A stretch of DNA of 12,122 nucleotides from JAYZVT01 sp050248375 (lineage in GTDB: Bacteria > Pseudomonadota > Alphaproteobacteria > Rhizobiales > Methyloligellaceae). Made by a program: the position numbers and the translations under genes. Where the stretch lies: positions 1 through 12,122 of the forward strand of contig JBFWSL010000088.1 in assembly GCA_050248375.1 (NCBI GenBank), written 5' to 3'. The notes under the pieces were generated by a model. The model ran no database searches. It had not been told where the DNA came from and saw only the letters and a list, made by a program, of their open reading frames with translations. Shown piece after piece: positions 1 to 5,132 of the stretch. Positions within the stretch are counted from its first letter, which is position 1. Every line of letters starts with the position of its first letter.

Positions 1-1
1 C

Positions 2-958
2 GGCTTCTCGCCCAAGTGGACGCTGGAGGAGACGCCGTCCATGCCCAAGGCGCGCTACGAGGTGATGCGCAACTACATGCCGCGCGTCGGCAGCCGCGGC
101 CTCGACATGATGTACCGCACCTGCACAATCCAGGTGAATCTGGACTACGCCGGCGAAGCCGACATGGTGAAGAAATTCCGCGTCGGTCTCGCGTTGCAGC
201 CCATCGCCACCGCGCTGTTCGCCAACTCGCCCTTCAAGGAAGGAAAGCCAAACGGCTTCCTCTCCCTGCGCAGCGAGATATGGCGCGATACCGATCCCCA
301 CCGCACCGGCATGCTCCCCTTCGTGTTCGAGGACGGCATGAGCTTCGAACGCTATGTGGACTACGCCCTCGACGTGCCCATGTACTTCGTCTATCGCGGC
401 GGCCGGTTCATCGACGCGGCCGGGCAGTCCTTCCGCAGGTTCCTGGAAGGCAAGCTGGAGGCGCTGCCCGGCGAGAAGCCCAATCTAGGCGACTGGTCCG
501 ATCACCTCACCACGCTCTTCCCCGAGGTGCGCATGAAGAAGTTCCTTGAGATGCGCGGCGCCGACGGCGGCCCGTGGCGGCGTATCTGCGCGCTTCCCGC
601 CCTGTGGACGGGCCTGCTTTACGACCCCGCGGCGCTCGAGGCCGCCTGGCGGCTGGTGGAGGACTGGAGCGCGCAGGAGCGCCAGGCGTTGCGCGACGCC
701 GTGCCCAGGACGGCGCTGAACACGCCCTTCCGCAAGGGCACGGTCCTCGACGTGGCCCGCGACGTGGTACGGATCGCCACCGGCGGCCTGAAGGCGCGTG
801 CGCGCATCGACGCTCTCGGCCAGGACGAGACCCACTTCCTCGATGCGGTCGAGCGCGTGGTGACGGAGGGACGCACGCCAGCCGAGCGCCTGCTCGAGCA
901 GTATCATGGCGAATGGAAAGGCGACATCGACCGGCTTTTCGCAGAGCATGCGTTCTGA
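2..958 (+). CDS. gshA: Glutamate-cysteine ligase, plant/alphaproteobacterial type (5'-truncated by window edge)
   Basis: Catalyses ATP-dependent joining of L-glutamate and L-cysteine to gamma-glutamylcysteine, the first step of cytosolic glutathione synthesis. The frame is open from base 2 and ends in TGA at 956-958, so 318 C-terminal residues are visible; full proteins of this type have roughly 450, so about the first third lies outside the window. Diagnostic stretches seen are MMYRTCTIQVNLDY, LALQPIATALFANSPF, EGKPNGFLSLRSEIW, RTGMLPFVFEDG and YVDYALDVPMYFVYR, which match the plant GSH1-like family rather than the E. coli GshA family. FPEVRMKKFLEMRGADGGP is also typical. The ATG at 41 is internal, because conserved sequence continues in frame before it. 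The thioesterase gene starts 10 bp after its stop, so the two may share a transcript. The assignment is firm; the symbol egtA is used for some relatives, but this core fits glutathione synthesis. Confidence 0.93.
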   Translation, partial: GFSPKWTLEETPSMPKARYEVMRNYMPRVGSRGLDMMYRTCTIQVNLDYAGEADMVKKFRVGLALQPIATALFANSPFKEGKPNGFLSLRSEIWRDTDPHRTGMLPFVFEDGMSFERYVDYALDVPMYFVYRGGRFIDAAGQSFRRFLEGKLEALPGEKPNLGDWSDHLTTLFPEVRMKKFLEMRGADGGPWRRICALPALWTGLLYDPAALEAAWRLVEDWSAQERQALRDAVPRTALNTPFRKGTVLDVARDVVRIATGGLKARARIDALGQDETHFLDAVERVVTEGRTPAERLLEQYHGEWKGDIDRLFAEHAF

Positions 959-968
959 CGGCGCCACC

Positions 969-1427
969 ATGACGCAGGTCTTCACCCCGCGCGATCCCGA
1001 CTACCGCCGCCGCGTCAGCGGCATCTTCGACAACGCGCCCTTCGTGCGCCATCTGGGGGCGCGGCTGGAGGAGATCGCGCCGGGTGAGTGCCGCACGTCG
1101 CTCGCCATCGGGACCATGCACATGCAGCATGACGGCGTCGTGCACGCGGGCGTTCAGGCGACGCTGGCCGATCACACGGCCGGCTGCGCCGCGGCCTCGC
1201 TGATCGAGGCCGGCCGCCGGGTGCTCACCGCCGAGTTCAAGATCAACCTGCTGCGCGCCGCCTCGGGCGCGACGCTGGAATGTCACGCGAAGGTGCTGCG
1301 TCCGGGCCGTTCTCTCATCGTCGTGGAGTCGGAAGTCTTCGCGGCCGCCGGCGGGACGCGCCAGCTCGTCTCCAAGGCGACCGTCACCCTGGCGGTGGTT
1401 GACGCCGCCGCTGCCGGATCCCGTTGA
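969..1427 (+). CDS. PaaI-family (hotdog-fold) thioesterase
   Basis: A 152-residue protein of the usual length for single-domain hotdog thioesterases, which hydrolyse acyl- or aryl-CoA thioesters in the cytosol. The signature lies at residues 54-74: HDGVVHAGVQATLADHTAGCA, an HxG turn followed by the long helix with Asp68 as the likely catalytic acid, as in PaaI proteins (family consensus HGG...LaDxaxG). Downstream strands TAEFKINLLRAASG and HAKVLRPGRSLIVVESEVF complete the fold. I chose ATG 969 because it follows the gshA stop and leaves a normal N-terminus. In-frame ATGs at 906 and 948 would overlap gshA, and none of the three has a convincing Shine-Dalgarno sequence. The substrate cannot be deduced, and the gene pairing with gshA may be incidental. 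It converges on the LysR gene. Confidence 0.85.
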   Translation: MTQVFTPRDPDYRRRVSGIFDNAPFVRHLGARLEEIAPGECRTSLAIGTMHMQHDGVVHAGVQATLADHTAGCAAASLIEAGRRVLTAEFKINLLRAASGATLECHAKVLRPGRSLIVVESEVFAAAGGTRQLVSKATVTLAVVDAAAAGSR

Positions 1428-1443
1428 ACGTCCGGCATCCGGC
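1413..1443 (+). repeat. Inverted repeat at the end of the thioesterase gene
   Basis: GCCGGAT at 1413-1419 pairs perfectly with ATCCGGC at 1437-1443 (7 bp, 17-nt loop); an alternative pairing uses TCCGGC at 1431-1436. It spans the thioesterase stop codon and lies between two convergent genes, so it could act as a weak bidirectional transcription barrier. No U-tract follows on the plus strand. Confidence 0.35.
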
Positions 1444-1451
1444 GTCCGGCG
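1431..1451. repeat. 7-bp tandem repeat, three copies
   Basis: TCCGGCA, TCCGGCG and TCCGGCG lie head to tail at 1431, 1438 and 1445. The array fills nearly all of the 25-bp gap between the convergent thioesterase (stop 1427) and LysR gene (stop codon at 1453-1455). Such a heptamer array is prone to slippage, and a copy-number change here would affect no coding frame. Confidence 0.8.
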
Positions 1452-1452
1452 C

Positions 1453-2340
1453 TTACGACCACGACATCGCCACCGCCGGCTCCAGGTTGGCGAGGCTTTC
1501 CACCACATGCGCCGCGAGCGCGTCCACGCTGGGCGAGGGCTCCCGCTGCGCCCGGAGCAGCGCGATGTCGCAGTCGGGCAGGGAAGGCAGGCCTTCCTCC
1601 TCGCCGAGCCGGCGCATGCCGGGCCGCACCGCGCTTTCCGGCAGTACCGTCACCGCCAGCCCCGACATCACCGCCGCAGACAGCGCCGCCGCGCTCGGGC
1701 TGGTGTAGAGCACGCGGTAATGCCGGCCGATGGCGTCCAGCGCCCGGGTGGCCGCCGAGCGCCATGAGCAGCCGACCGCTCCCAGCCCGAGCGGCAGCAC
1801 TTCCATGTCCTCGATCCGGTGCCGGGGAGAGCCGACCCAGATGAGCTGCTCCCGGCGGATGATCTCGCCGCGCGACTTGGCGTCCATGTAGGTGACGATG
1901 GCCAGGTCGAGGTTGCCTTCCTGGATATCCTCCACCAGCGTCGAGCTGGCCTGGCAACTGATCTCCACCTCCACCAGCGGATGGGTGCGGGCGAAGCGCG
2001 CGAAGATCTGGGGCAGGAAGCGTTCGGCATAATCGTCCGGCGTGCCGATGCGCACGAAGCCGGACAGCTCCGGCTCGGTGAGTATGGTCAGCGCCTCGTT
2101 GTTCAGCGCGATGATCCGGCGGGCGTATTCCAGCAGGTGTTCGCCTTCCGGGGTGAGCCGGTTCAGCCGGCCGCTGCGGATGAACAGCCGCCGGCCCACC
2201 GCCTCCTCCAGCCGCCGCATCTGCATGGAGACCGCGGCCTGGGTCTTGTTCACCTCGCCCGCCGCCCTGGTGAAGCTGCCGCTTTCGGCGATGGCCACCA
2301 GGGTGCGGAGCTGGTCCGTGTCGAGAGTGGGGGGTGCCAT
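1453..2340 (-). CDS. LysR-family transcriptional regulator
   Basis: A 295-residue DNA-binding regulator of standard LysR length. The winged helix-turn-helix occupies about residues 8-66 (TLVAIAESGSFTRAAGEVNK, then TQAAVSMQMRRLEEAVGRRL, ending in RLTPEGEHLLEYARRI). The effector-binding domain begins near residue 93 (GFVRIGTPDDYAERFLPQIF) and resembles the LrhA/HexA-like branch; it also shows EVEISCQASSTLVEDIQEGN and DLAIVTY. The effector is unknown. ATG at 2340 starts the family-typical N-terminus. The gene is divergent from the DUF1127 gene, with 113 bp between the start codons; LysR proteins commonly control their divergent neighbour and themselves, so the DUF1127 gene is the first candidate target. 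The thioesterase on the other side is convergent and is a less natural target. Confidence 0.9.
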   Translation of the reverse strand: MAPPTLDTDQLRTLVAIAESGSFTRAAGEVNKTQAAVSMQMRRLEEAVGRRLFIRSGRLNRLTPEGEHLLEYARRIIALNNEALTILTEPELSGFVRIGTPDDYAERFLPQIFARFARTHPLVEVEISCQASSTLVEDIQEGNLDLAIVTYMDAKSRGEIIRREQLIWVGSPRHRIEDMEVLPLGLGAVGCSWRSAATRALDAIGRHYRVLYTSPSAAALSAAVMSGLAVTVLPESAVRPGMRRLGEEEGLPSLPDCDIALLRAQREPSPSVDALAAHVVESLANLEPAVAMSWS

Positions 2341-2365
2341 GCGCGATCCATTGAATAAGAATGAG

Positions 2366-2380
2366 TTATGTGTCGCATAA
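2366..2380. promoter_or_regulatory. Candidate LysR operator (T-N11-A palindrome)
   Basis: TTATG at 2366-2370 and CATAA at 2376-2380 form a perfect 5+5 inverted repeat with a 5-bp spacer, satisfying the T-N11-A rule (T2367, A2379). GAATG (2359-2363) and CATTC (2385-2389) flank it, offset by two bases, and TTGAAT (2351-2356) and ATTCAA (2402-2407) form a wider pair. It lies between the divergent LysR and DUF1127 genes and overlaps the expected -35 region of the TATAAT promoter. The sequence is seen; binding by the neighbouring LysR protein is inferred. Confidence 0.5.
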
Positions 2381-2403
2381 GAAACATTCGTTAGTTTTAT
2401 AAT
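2375..2403 (+). promoter_or_regulatory. Candidate promoter of the DUF1127 gene
   Basis: A perfect TATAAT is present at 2398-2403, in an A+T-rich patch unusual for this window. The hexamer 17 bp upstream (GCATAA, 2375-2380) is a poor -35 and coincides with the right half of the T-N11-A palindrome. A strong -10 with a weak -35 under a likely activator site is the arrangement expected of an activator-dependent promoter. The predicted start would be near 2410, giving a leader of about 44 nt. Confidence 0.5.
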
Positions 2404-2453
2404 TCAAGTCCTCTCATATTCCGGTCCCAGACAGATTCGTCGAGGAGACCGAA

Positions 2454-2759
2454 ATGACTGCGATACAGGCGCGGGGCGCCTCAATACCCCGGGGCCGGAC
2501 GACAGGCGGCGAAAGCTCCTGGTTCCGGCTCGTACTGCAACGGATCGGCCGGCTGGCCGAGCTGTACGCCAGCCGGCGTGCCCTTCTTCTGCTTTCCCGG
2601 GCGGACGACCGGCTGCTCAAGGATATCGGCATATCCCGTGCCGACGTGGACTGGGCCCGCGCCCAGCCCTGGCACGTGGACGGCACTGTCGCGCTCGCCC
2701 GGCGGATCGAGCGCCGCAAAGCCGCCCGCGACAGCGGACGCCGTCTCGCGGGCCGCTGA
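2454..2759 (+). CDS. DUF1127 domain-containing small basic protein
   Basis: A 101-residue protein. The DUF1127 motif is at about residues 41-74: RRALLLLSRADDRLLKDIGI followed by SRADVDWARAQPWH, with the characteristic Leu-Asp-D-I-G-[IL]-[ST]-R core. The N-terminal 25 and C-terminal 25 residues are extra, and the tail is very basic (ALARRIERRKAARDSGRRL). It starts at ATG 2454 with GAGGAG at 2442-2447, a good ribosome-binding site six bases upstream. Small Arg-rich DUF1127 proteins in alphaproteobacteria include the RNA-binding protein CcaF1 of Rhodobacter and members that affect stress responses and RNA turnover, so an RNA-binding or stress role is possible but is only inference here. It stands alone, divergent from a LysR gene that may regulate it. 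Confidence 0.85.
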   Translation: MTAIQARGASIPRGRTTGGESSWFRLVLQRIGRLAELYASRRALLLLSRADDRLLKDIGISRADVDWARAQPWHVDGTVALARRIERRKAARDSGRRLAGR

Positions 2760-2819
2760 GCCCGAGCGGACACCAGTTCCAGCACCCGCCTCTCCCCCCA
2801 CCCAAGAAAGCAGTGCTGG

Positions 2820-2841
2820 CGGAGGCCCTTCGGGGCCTCCG
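2820..2841 (+). terminator. GC hairpin with TTCG tetraloop, possible terminator of the DUF1127 gene
   Basis: A perfect 9-bp stem, CGGAGGCCC / GGGCCTCCG, is closed by a C(UUCG)G tetraloop, an exceptionally stable RNA turn. It lies 60 bp after the DUF1127 stop. The downstream bases (GTTCCCTCC) are not a real U-tract, so it may terminate weakly or protect the 3' end. Confidence 0.5.
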
Positions 2842-2842
2842 G

Positions 2843-2871
2843 TTCCCTCCGCGCGCAACGCGGCCTATGAT
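2843..2871 (+). promoter_or_regulatory. Possible promoter of the dodecin gene
   Basis: TATGAT at 2866-2871 matches five of six bases of the -10 consensus. At a 17-bp spacing upstream is TTCCCT (2843-2848), a weak -35. It follows directly after the UUCG hairpin and would give a leader of about 45 nt to the dodecin start. In high-G+C DNA such matches are uncertain. Confidence 0.3.
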
Positions 2872-2923
2872 GGTCCGGTGCCGCCCCCCGGCACGCGAAC
2901 ACATCAAACCAGTGGAGGTAAAC

Positions 2924-3127
2924 ATGGCCGTTCTCAAAGTCATCGAACTGCTCGCGGATTCCGAGAAGAGCTGGAAGGACGCCACCGAGCAGGCGGTCGA
3001 GCAGGCAGCCAAGACCCTGAAGAACATCCGCTCGGTCTATATTCACGACCAGAGCGCGACCGTGGAGAACGGCAAGATCAAGAAATACCGGGTCAACGCC
3101 CGCATCACCTTCGAGGTCGAGGATTAG
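2924..3127 (+). CDS. Dodecin-family protein
   Basis: A 67-residue protein of the normal dodecin length; dodecins form hollow cytosolic dodecamers that bind flavins, or in some members other ligands. The whole sequence fits the family: strand VLKVIELLADS, helix SWKDATEQAVEQAAKTLKNI, then the strands SVYIHDQSATVENGK and KKYRVNARITFEVED. The start is ATG 2924, with GGAGGT at 2914-2919 four bases upstream; the in-frame ATG at 2813 would add unrelated sequence. In flavin-binding dodecins of Halobacterium, Thermus and Mycobacterium a tryptophan after the helix stacks on the isoalloxazine; the matching place here is Ser37 or Val38, and the only Trp (W17) lies in the helix, as in the calcium dodecin/SecE2 type. 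Flavin binding is therefore doubtful. It is a single gene, closed by a strong hairpin. Confidence 0.88.
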   Translation: MAVLKVIELLADSEKSWKDATEQAVEQAAKTLKNIRSVYIHDQSATVENGKIKKYRVNARITFEVED

Positions 3128-3164
3128 GGGCAGGCGGTCCAGGTCCGTCGCGGGCCTGGCCACG

Positions 3165-3180
3165 CCCTGCGCAGGCAGGG
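3165..3180 (+). repeat. Small hairpin downstream of the dodecin gene
   Basis: CCCTGC (3165-3170) and GCAGGG (3175-3180) form a perfect 6-bp stem with a 4-nt loop. It precedes the stronger 8-bp hairpin and may contribute to 3'-end formation of the dodecin transcript. Confidence 0.35.
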
Positions 3181-3196
3181 GTCCATACCAGTTCGA

Positions 3197-3220
3197 CCCC
3201 GGGCCAGCGCCCGGGGTTTC
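3197..3220 (+). terminator. Probable terminator after the dodecin gene
   Basis: CCCCGGGC (3197-3204) and GCCCGGGG (3209-3216) form a perfect 8-bp GC stem with loop CAGC, followed by TTT at 3217-3219. It lies 69 bp after the dodecin stop and 20 bp before the convergent ialB-family stop. The U-tract is short but on the plus-strand side, so it serves the dodecin transcript better than the opposing one. Confidence 0.65.
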
Positions 3221-3240
3221 GCATTTCTGCGGTGCCGGCG

Positions 3241-3789
3241 CTACTTGACCTTCGCCAGCCCTTCGGCGAGACCCGCAAGCGCGACCGGAATGGCGATGCC
3301 CAGCTCCGGGGTGTGGAAGATCGTGAACCAGGCTTCCTTGCCGGTCTTCAGCTTTTCCACGATCTCGGGCTGCAGCAGCGTCTCCGCGATGCAGCCCCGT
3401 CCCCCGACCACGGAGCACTTCAGATAGGGAATCTTGCCGAAGTCCTTGCCGTCCACGGCCATGCGCAGGCCGTAGGGGAGCAGCACGCCCACCGGCGCCA
3501 CCACCCTCAGCAGCAGCCCCTTGTCGTCGGGGGCCTGCAGGAACACGATGTTGAGGCCCACATTGGGCCGTTCGGAATCGCTGACGTCCTGCGCCAGCAG
3601 GCAAATTTCCGCCGAGGCGCCGGGCGGCGTGTCGCAGCGCAGCTCCCAGGCGCCGAACTTGCCGCGGGCCTGCCCGTCCTGTGCCCCGGCGGGGCCGCAC
3701 AGCGCCGCGGCCGCCATCGCCACCCCGGCGGCCATGCGGATGACCCTCGCCGACGCGCCGCCGCGTCTGCTGCTCGCTGTGTCCCTCAT
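3241..3789 (-). CDS. Invasion-associated locus B (IalB) family secreted protein
   Basis: A 182-residue exported protein. The N-terminus has basic residues, then the hydrophobic run MAAGVAMAAAALCGPAGA, with a likely signal-peptidase I site after residue 36 (AGA|QDGQ). The mature part carries FGAWELRCD, ICLLAQ, GLLLRVVAPVGVLLPYGL and IPYLKCSVVGGRGCIAE, typical of the IalB family. The four mature cysteines (52, 63, 125, 133) fit two periplasmic disulfides. ATG 3789 is chosen because GGAGAG lies six bases upstream on this strand and the signal peptide follows; extension to an ATG at 4032 adds unrelated sequence. The family is named after a Bartonella invasion factor but is widespread in free-living alphaproteobacteria, so no virulence role is implied. 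The RR pair in the signal region is not a canonical Tat motif. Confidence 0.87.
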   Translation of the reverse strand: MRDTASSRRGGASARVIRMAAGVAMAAAALCGPAGAQDGQARGKFGAWELRCDTPPGASAEICLLAQDVSDSERPNVGLNIVFLQAPDDKGLLLRVVAPVGVLLPYGLRMAVDGKDFGKIPYLKCSVVGGRGCIAETLLQPEIVEKLKTGKEAWFTIFHTPELGIAIPVALAGLAEGLAKVK

Positions 3790-4224
3790 CCCGTCTCTCC
3801 GGTCGGCTCTGCGTTCCACGGGCCAGAATCGGCTGCATACCGAGGCCGTCTTACAGCGGTTCGGCGCAGCATTGAACCGTGATTTGGGCCAAATTCCGGT
3901 GAACCGCATGCGCCGCTCCTCAAGGCCGTCAGGAGGGTGCGCAGAGGGCGGAAAAACGCGAAGAAATGCCGCATAGGCAAACCAGACCATGATAGTTGCA
4001 TAAGGTGAAACCATTGTGTTTGTCTGCGGCACGGTTTAGTCGTTCACTGCTGTAGTGGCGATTCCGATTGCGGTTCGGCCAAGCATCCGGATGTGGCGGC
4101 ATTTGCCCAGCTCTCCCGCTTGTGAACGCCGGGCGGTTCAGGCTTCCGCCAGGAGGGCTGACACGCAGGTGAGGGGGCGATGCGCCGCATGCGGCCAAGA
4201 GAGATTTCTAAGGGAGCAGGACGA
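3790..4224. other. 435-bp intergenic region between divergent ialB-family gene and coxB
   Basis: No convincing gene is seen here on either strand. It must hold the promoters of both the ialB-family gene and the cox operon. It contains the 25-bp interrupted palindrome centred at 3888, several GAACCG/CGGTTC hexamers (3857-3862, 3874-3879, 3901-3906, 4071-4076), and a 10-bp direct repeat GCGGTTCGGC at 3856-3865 and 4070-4079. CACT and AGTG around 4045-4057 form a small inverted repeat. Near-consensus -35/-10 pairs for coxB are poor: TTGTGT at 4014 with TTTAGT at 4035 has a 15-bp spacer. No FNR-like TTGAT-N4-ATCAA site was found. Confidence 0.7.
3876..3900. promoter_or_regulatory. 25-bp interrupted palindrome, candidate operator
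   Basis: ACCG (3876-3879), ATTTGG (3882-3887), a central G (3888), CCAAAT (3889-3894) and CGGT (3897-3900) share one exact centre: 10 of 12 position pairs are complementary. It lies 87 bp upstream of the ialB-family start and about 325 bp upstream of coxB, so a role at the ialB-side promoter is the simpler guess. The binding protein is unknown. Confidence 0.5.
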
Positions 4225-5067
4225 ATGGGGAAGGGCCTTCAGGGACTTGCGACGGCGGTCTTGGCCGCGCTGGCGGTTGTGTTCGTGCCGGCCGCGGCAA
4301 TGGCCGGCGAAGGTCAGCCATCGCCCTGGCAGATGAATTTCCAGGTCGGCGTCACCCCGATCGCCGACCAGATCCACCAGTTCCACAACTTCCTGCTGGT
4401 CATCATCACGGTCATCACTCTGTTCGTGCTCGCCCTGCTGATCTACGTGATGTTCCGCTTCAGCGAGAAGGCGAATCCCCGGCCGTCCCAGGTCACCCAT
4501 CACACCTGGCTCGAAGTGGCCTGGACGGTTATCCCCGTGCTGATCCTCATCGTGATCGCCATCCCGTCCTTCCGCCTGCTCTTCGCCCAGTACAATTTCC
4601 CCAAGGCCGACGTCACCATCAAGGCGATCGGCAACCAGTGGTACTGGTCCTACGAGTACCCCGACCAGGACAACATGAGCTTCGACTCTGTGATGCTCGA
4701 GGAAAACGAGCTGAAGCCGGGCCAGCCTCGCCTGCTCTCCGTGGACAACGAGGTCGTGGTGCCGGTGAACAAGAACATTCACGTACTGGTGACCGCGAGC
4801 GACGTGATCCACAACTGGACCGTTCCCTCGCTTGGCGTGAAGATGGACGCGGTGCCGGGGCGCCTGCTCAAGACCTGGTTCCGGGCCGAGAAGCCCGGCA
4901 TTTACTACGGGCAGTGCTCCGAGCTCTGCGGCTCCAAGCATGCGTTCATGCCGATAGCGGTGCGCGTCGTTAGCGACGAGGAGTTCGCGTCCTGGGTCGC
5001 CGGCCGCAAGAACGCTGATCTCGGGCCCGCGGGCGACGAAACGACGAAAGTGGCGGTCCGGCAGTAA
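4225..5067 (+). CDS. coxB: Cytochrome c oxidase subunit II
   Basis: The CuA-containing subunit of the aa3-type oxidase; it accepts electrons from cytochrome c at the periplasmic face. Of 280 residues, 1-27 form a signal peptide (cleavage near AMA|GEG), two membrane helices lie near 55-77 and 99-121, and the periplasmic cupredoxin domain follows. The aromatic entry patch NQWYWSYEYPD is at 137-147. CuA ligands are His196 (VIHNW), Cys231, Glu233 (backbone carbonyl), Cys235, His239 and Met242 in CSELCGSKHAFM. KMDAVPGR at 206-213 is also conserved. There is no fused cytochrome c domain. ATG 4225 is chosen for AGGGAG at 4211-4216 and the signal peptide; an ATG at 4180 lacks both. It is the first gene of the cox operon, 65 bp before coxA. 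Also called ctaC. Confidence 0.97.
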   Translation: MGKGLQGLATAVLAALAVVFVPAAAMAGEGQPSPWQMNFQVGVTPIADQIHQFHNFLLVIITVITLFVLALLIYVMFRFSEKANPRPSQVTHHTWLEVAWTVIPVLILIVIAIPSFRLLFAQYNFPKADVTIKAIGNQWYWSYEYPDQDNMSFDSVMLEENELKPGQPRLLSVDNEVVVPVNKNIHVLVTASDVIHNWTVPSLGVKMDAVPGRLLKTWFRAEKPGIYYGQCSELCGSKHAFMPIAVRVVSDEEFASWVAGRKNADLGPAGDETTKVAVRQ

Positions 5068-5132
5068 TTCCGGAGCAGGGGCAAGCGGCAGCATCGAAGC
5101 CGCATCGAGGATAACCGACTGAGGTAGGCAAG

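Noticed and set aside
906..968. Starting the thioesterase inside gshA at 906 or 948
   Set aside because: The extra residues are not family-like, and a start at 969 avoids the overlap.
2813..2923. Extending the dodecin gene to an upstream ATG at 2813
   Set aside because: Dodecins start directly with the first strand, and GGAGGT precedes ATG 2924; the upstream part contains a hairpin and a candidate promoter.
2454..3127. DUF1127 plus dodecin as a toxin-antitoxin or other two-gene system
   Set aside because: A 164-bp gap with a stable hairpin and a separate candidate promoter lies between them, and neither family is a known toxin or antitoxin.
3741..3789. Twin-arginine (Tat) signal in the IalB-family protein
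   Set aside because: The RR pair is followed by Gly-Gly-Ala-Ser, not the hydrophobic residues of the Tat consensus; an ordinary Sec signal peptide fits better.
3790..4032. Extending the ialB-family gene upstream to an ATG at 4032
   Set aside because: The added 81 residues have no family similarity and would bury the signal peptide; ATG 3789 has a good ribosome-binding site.
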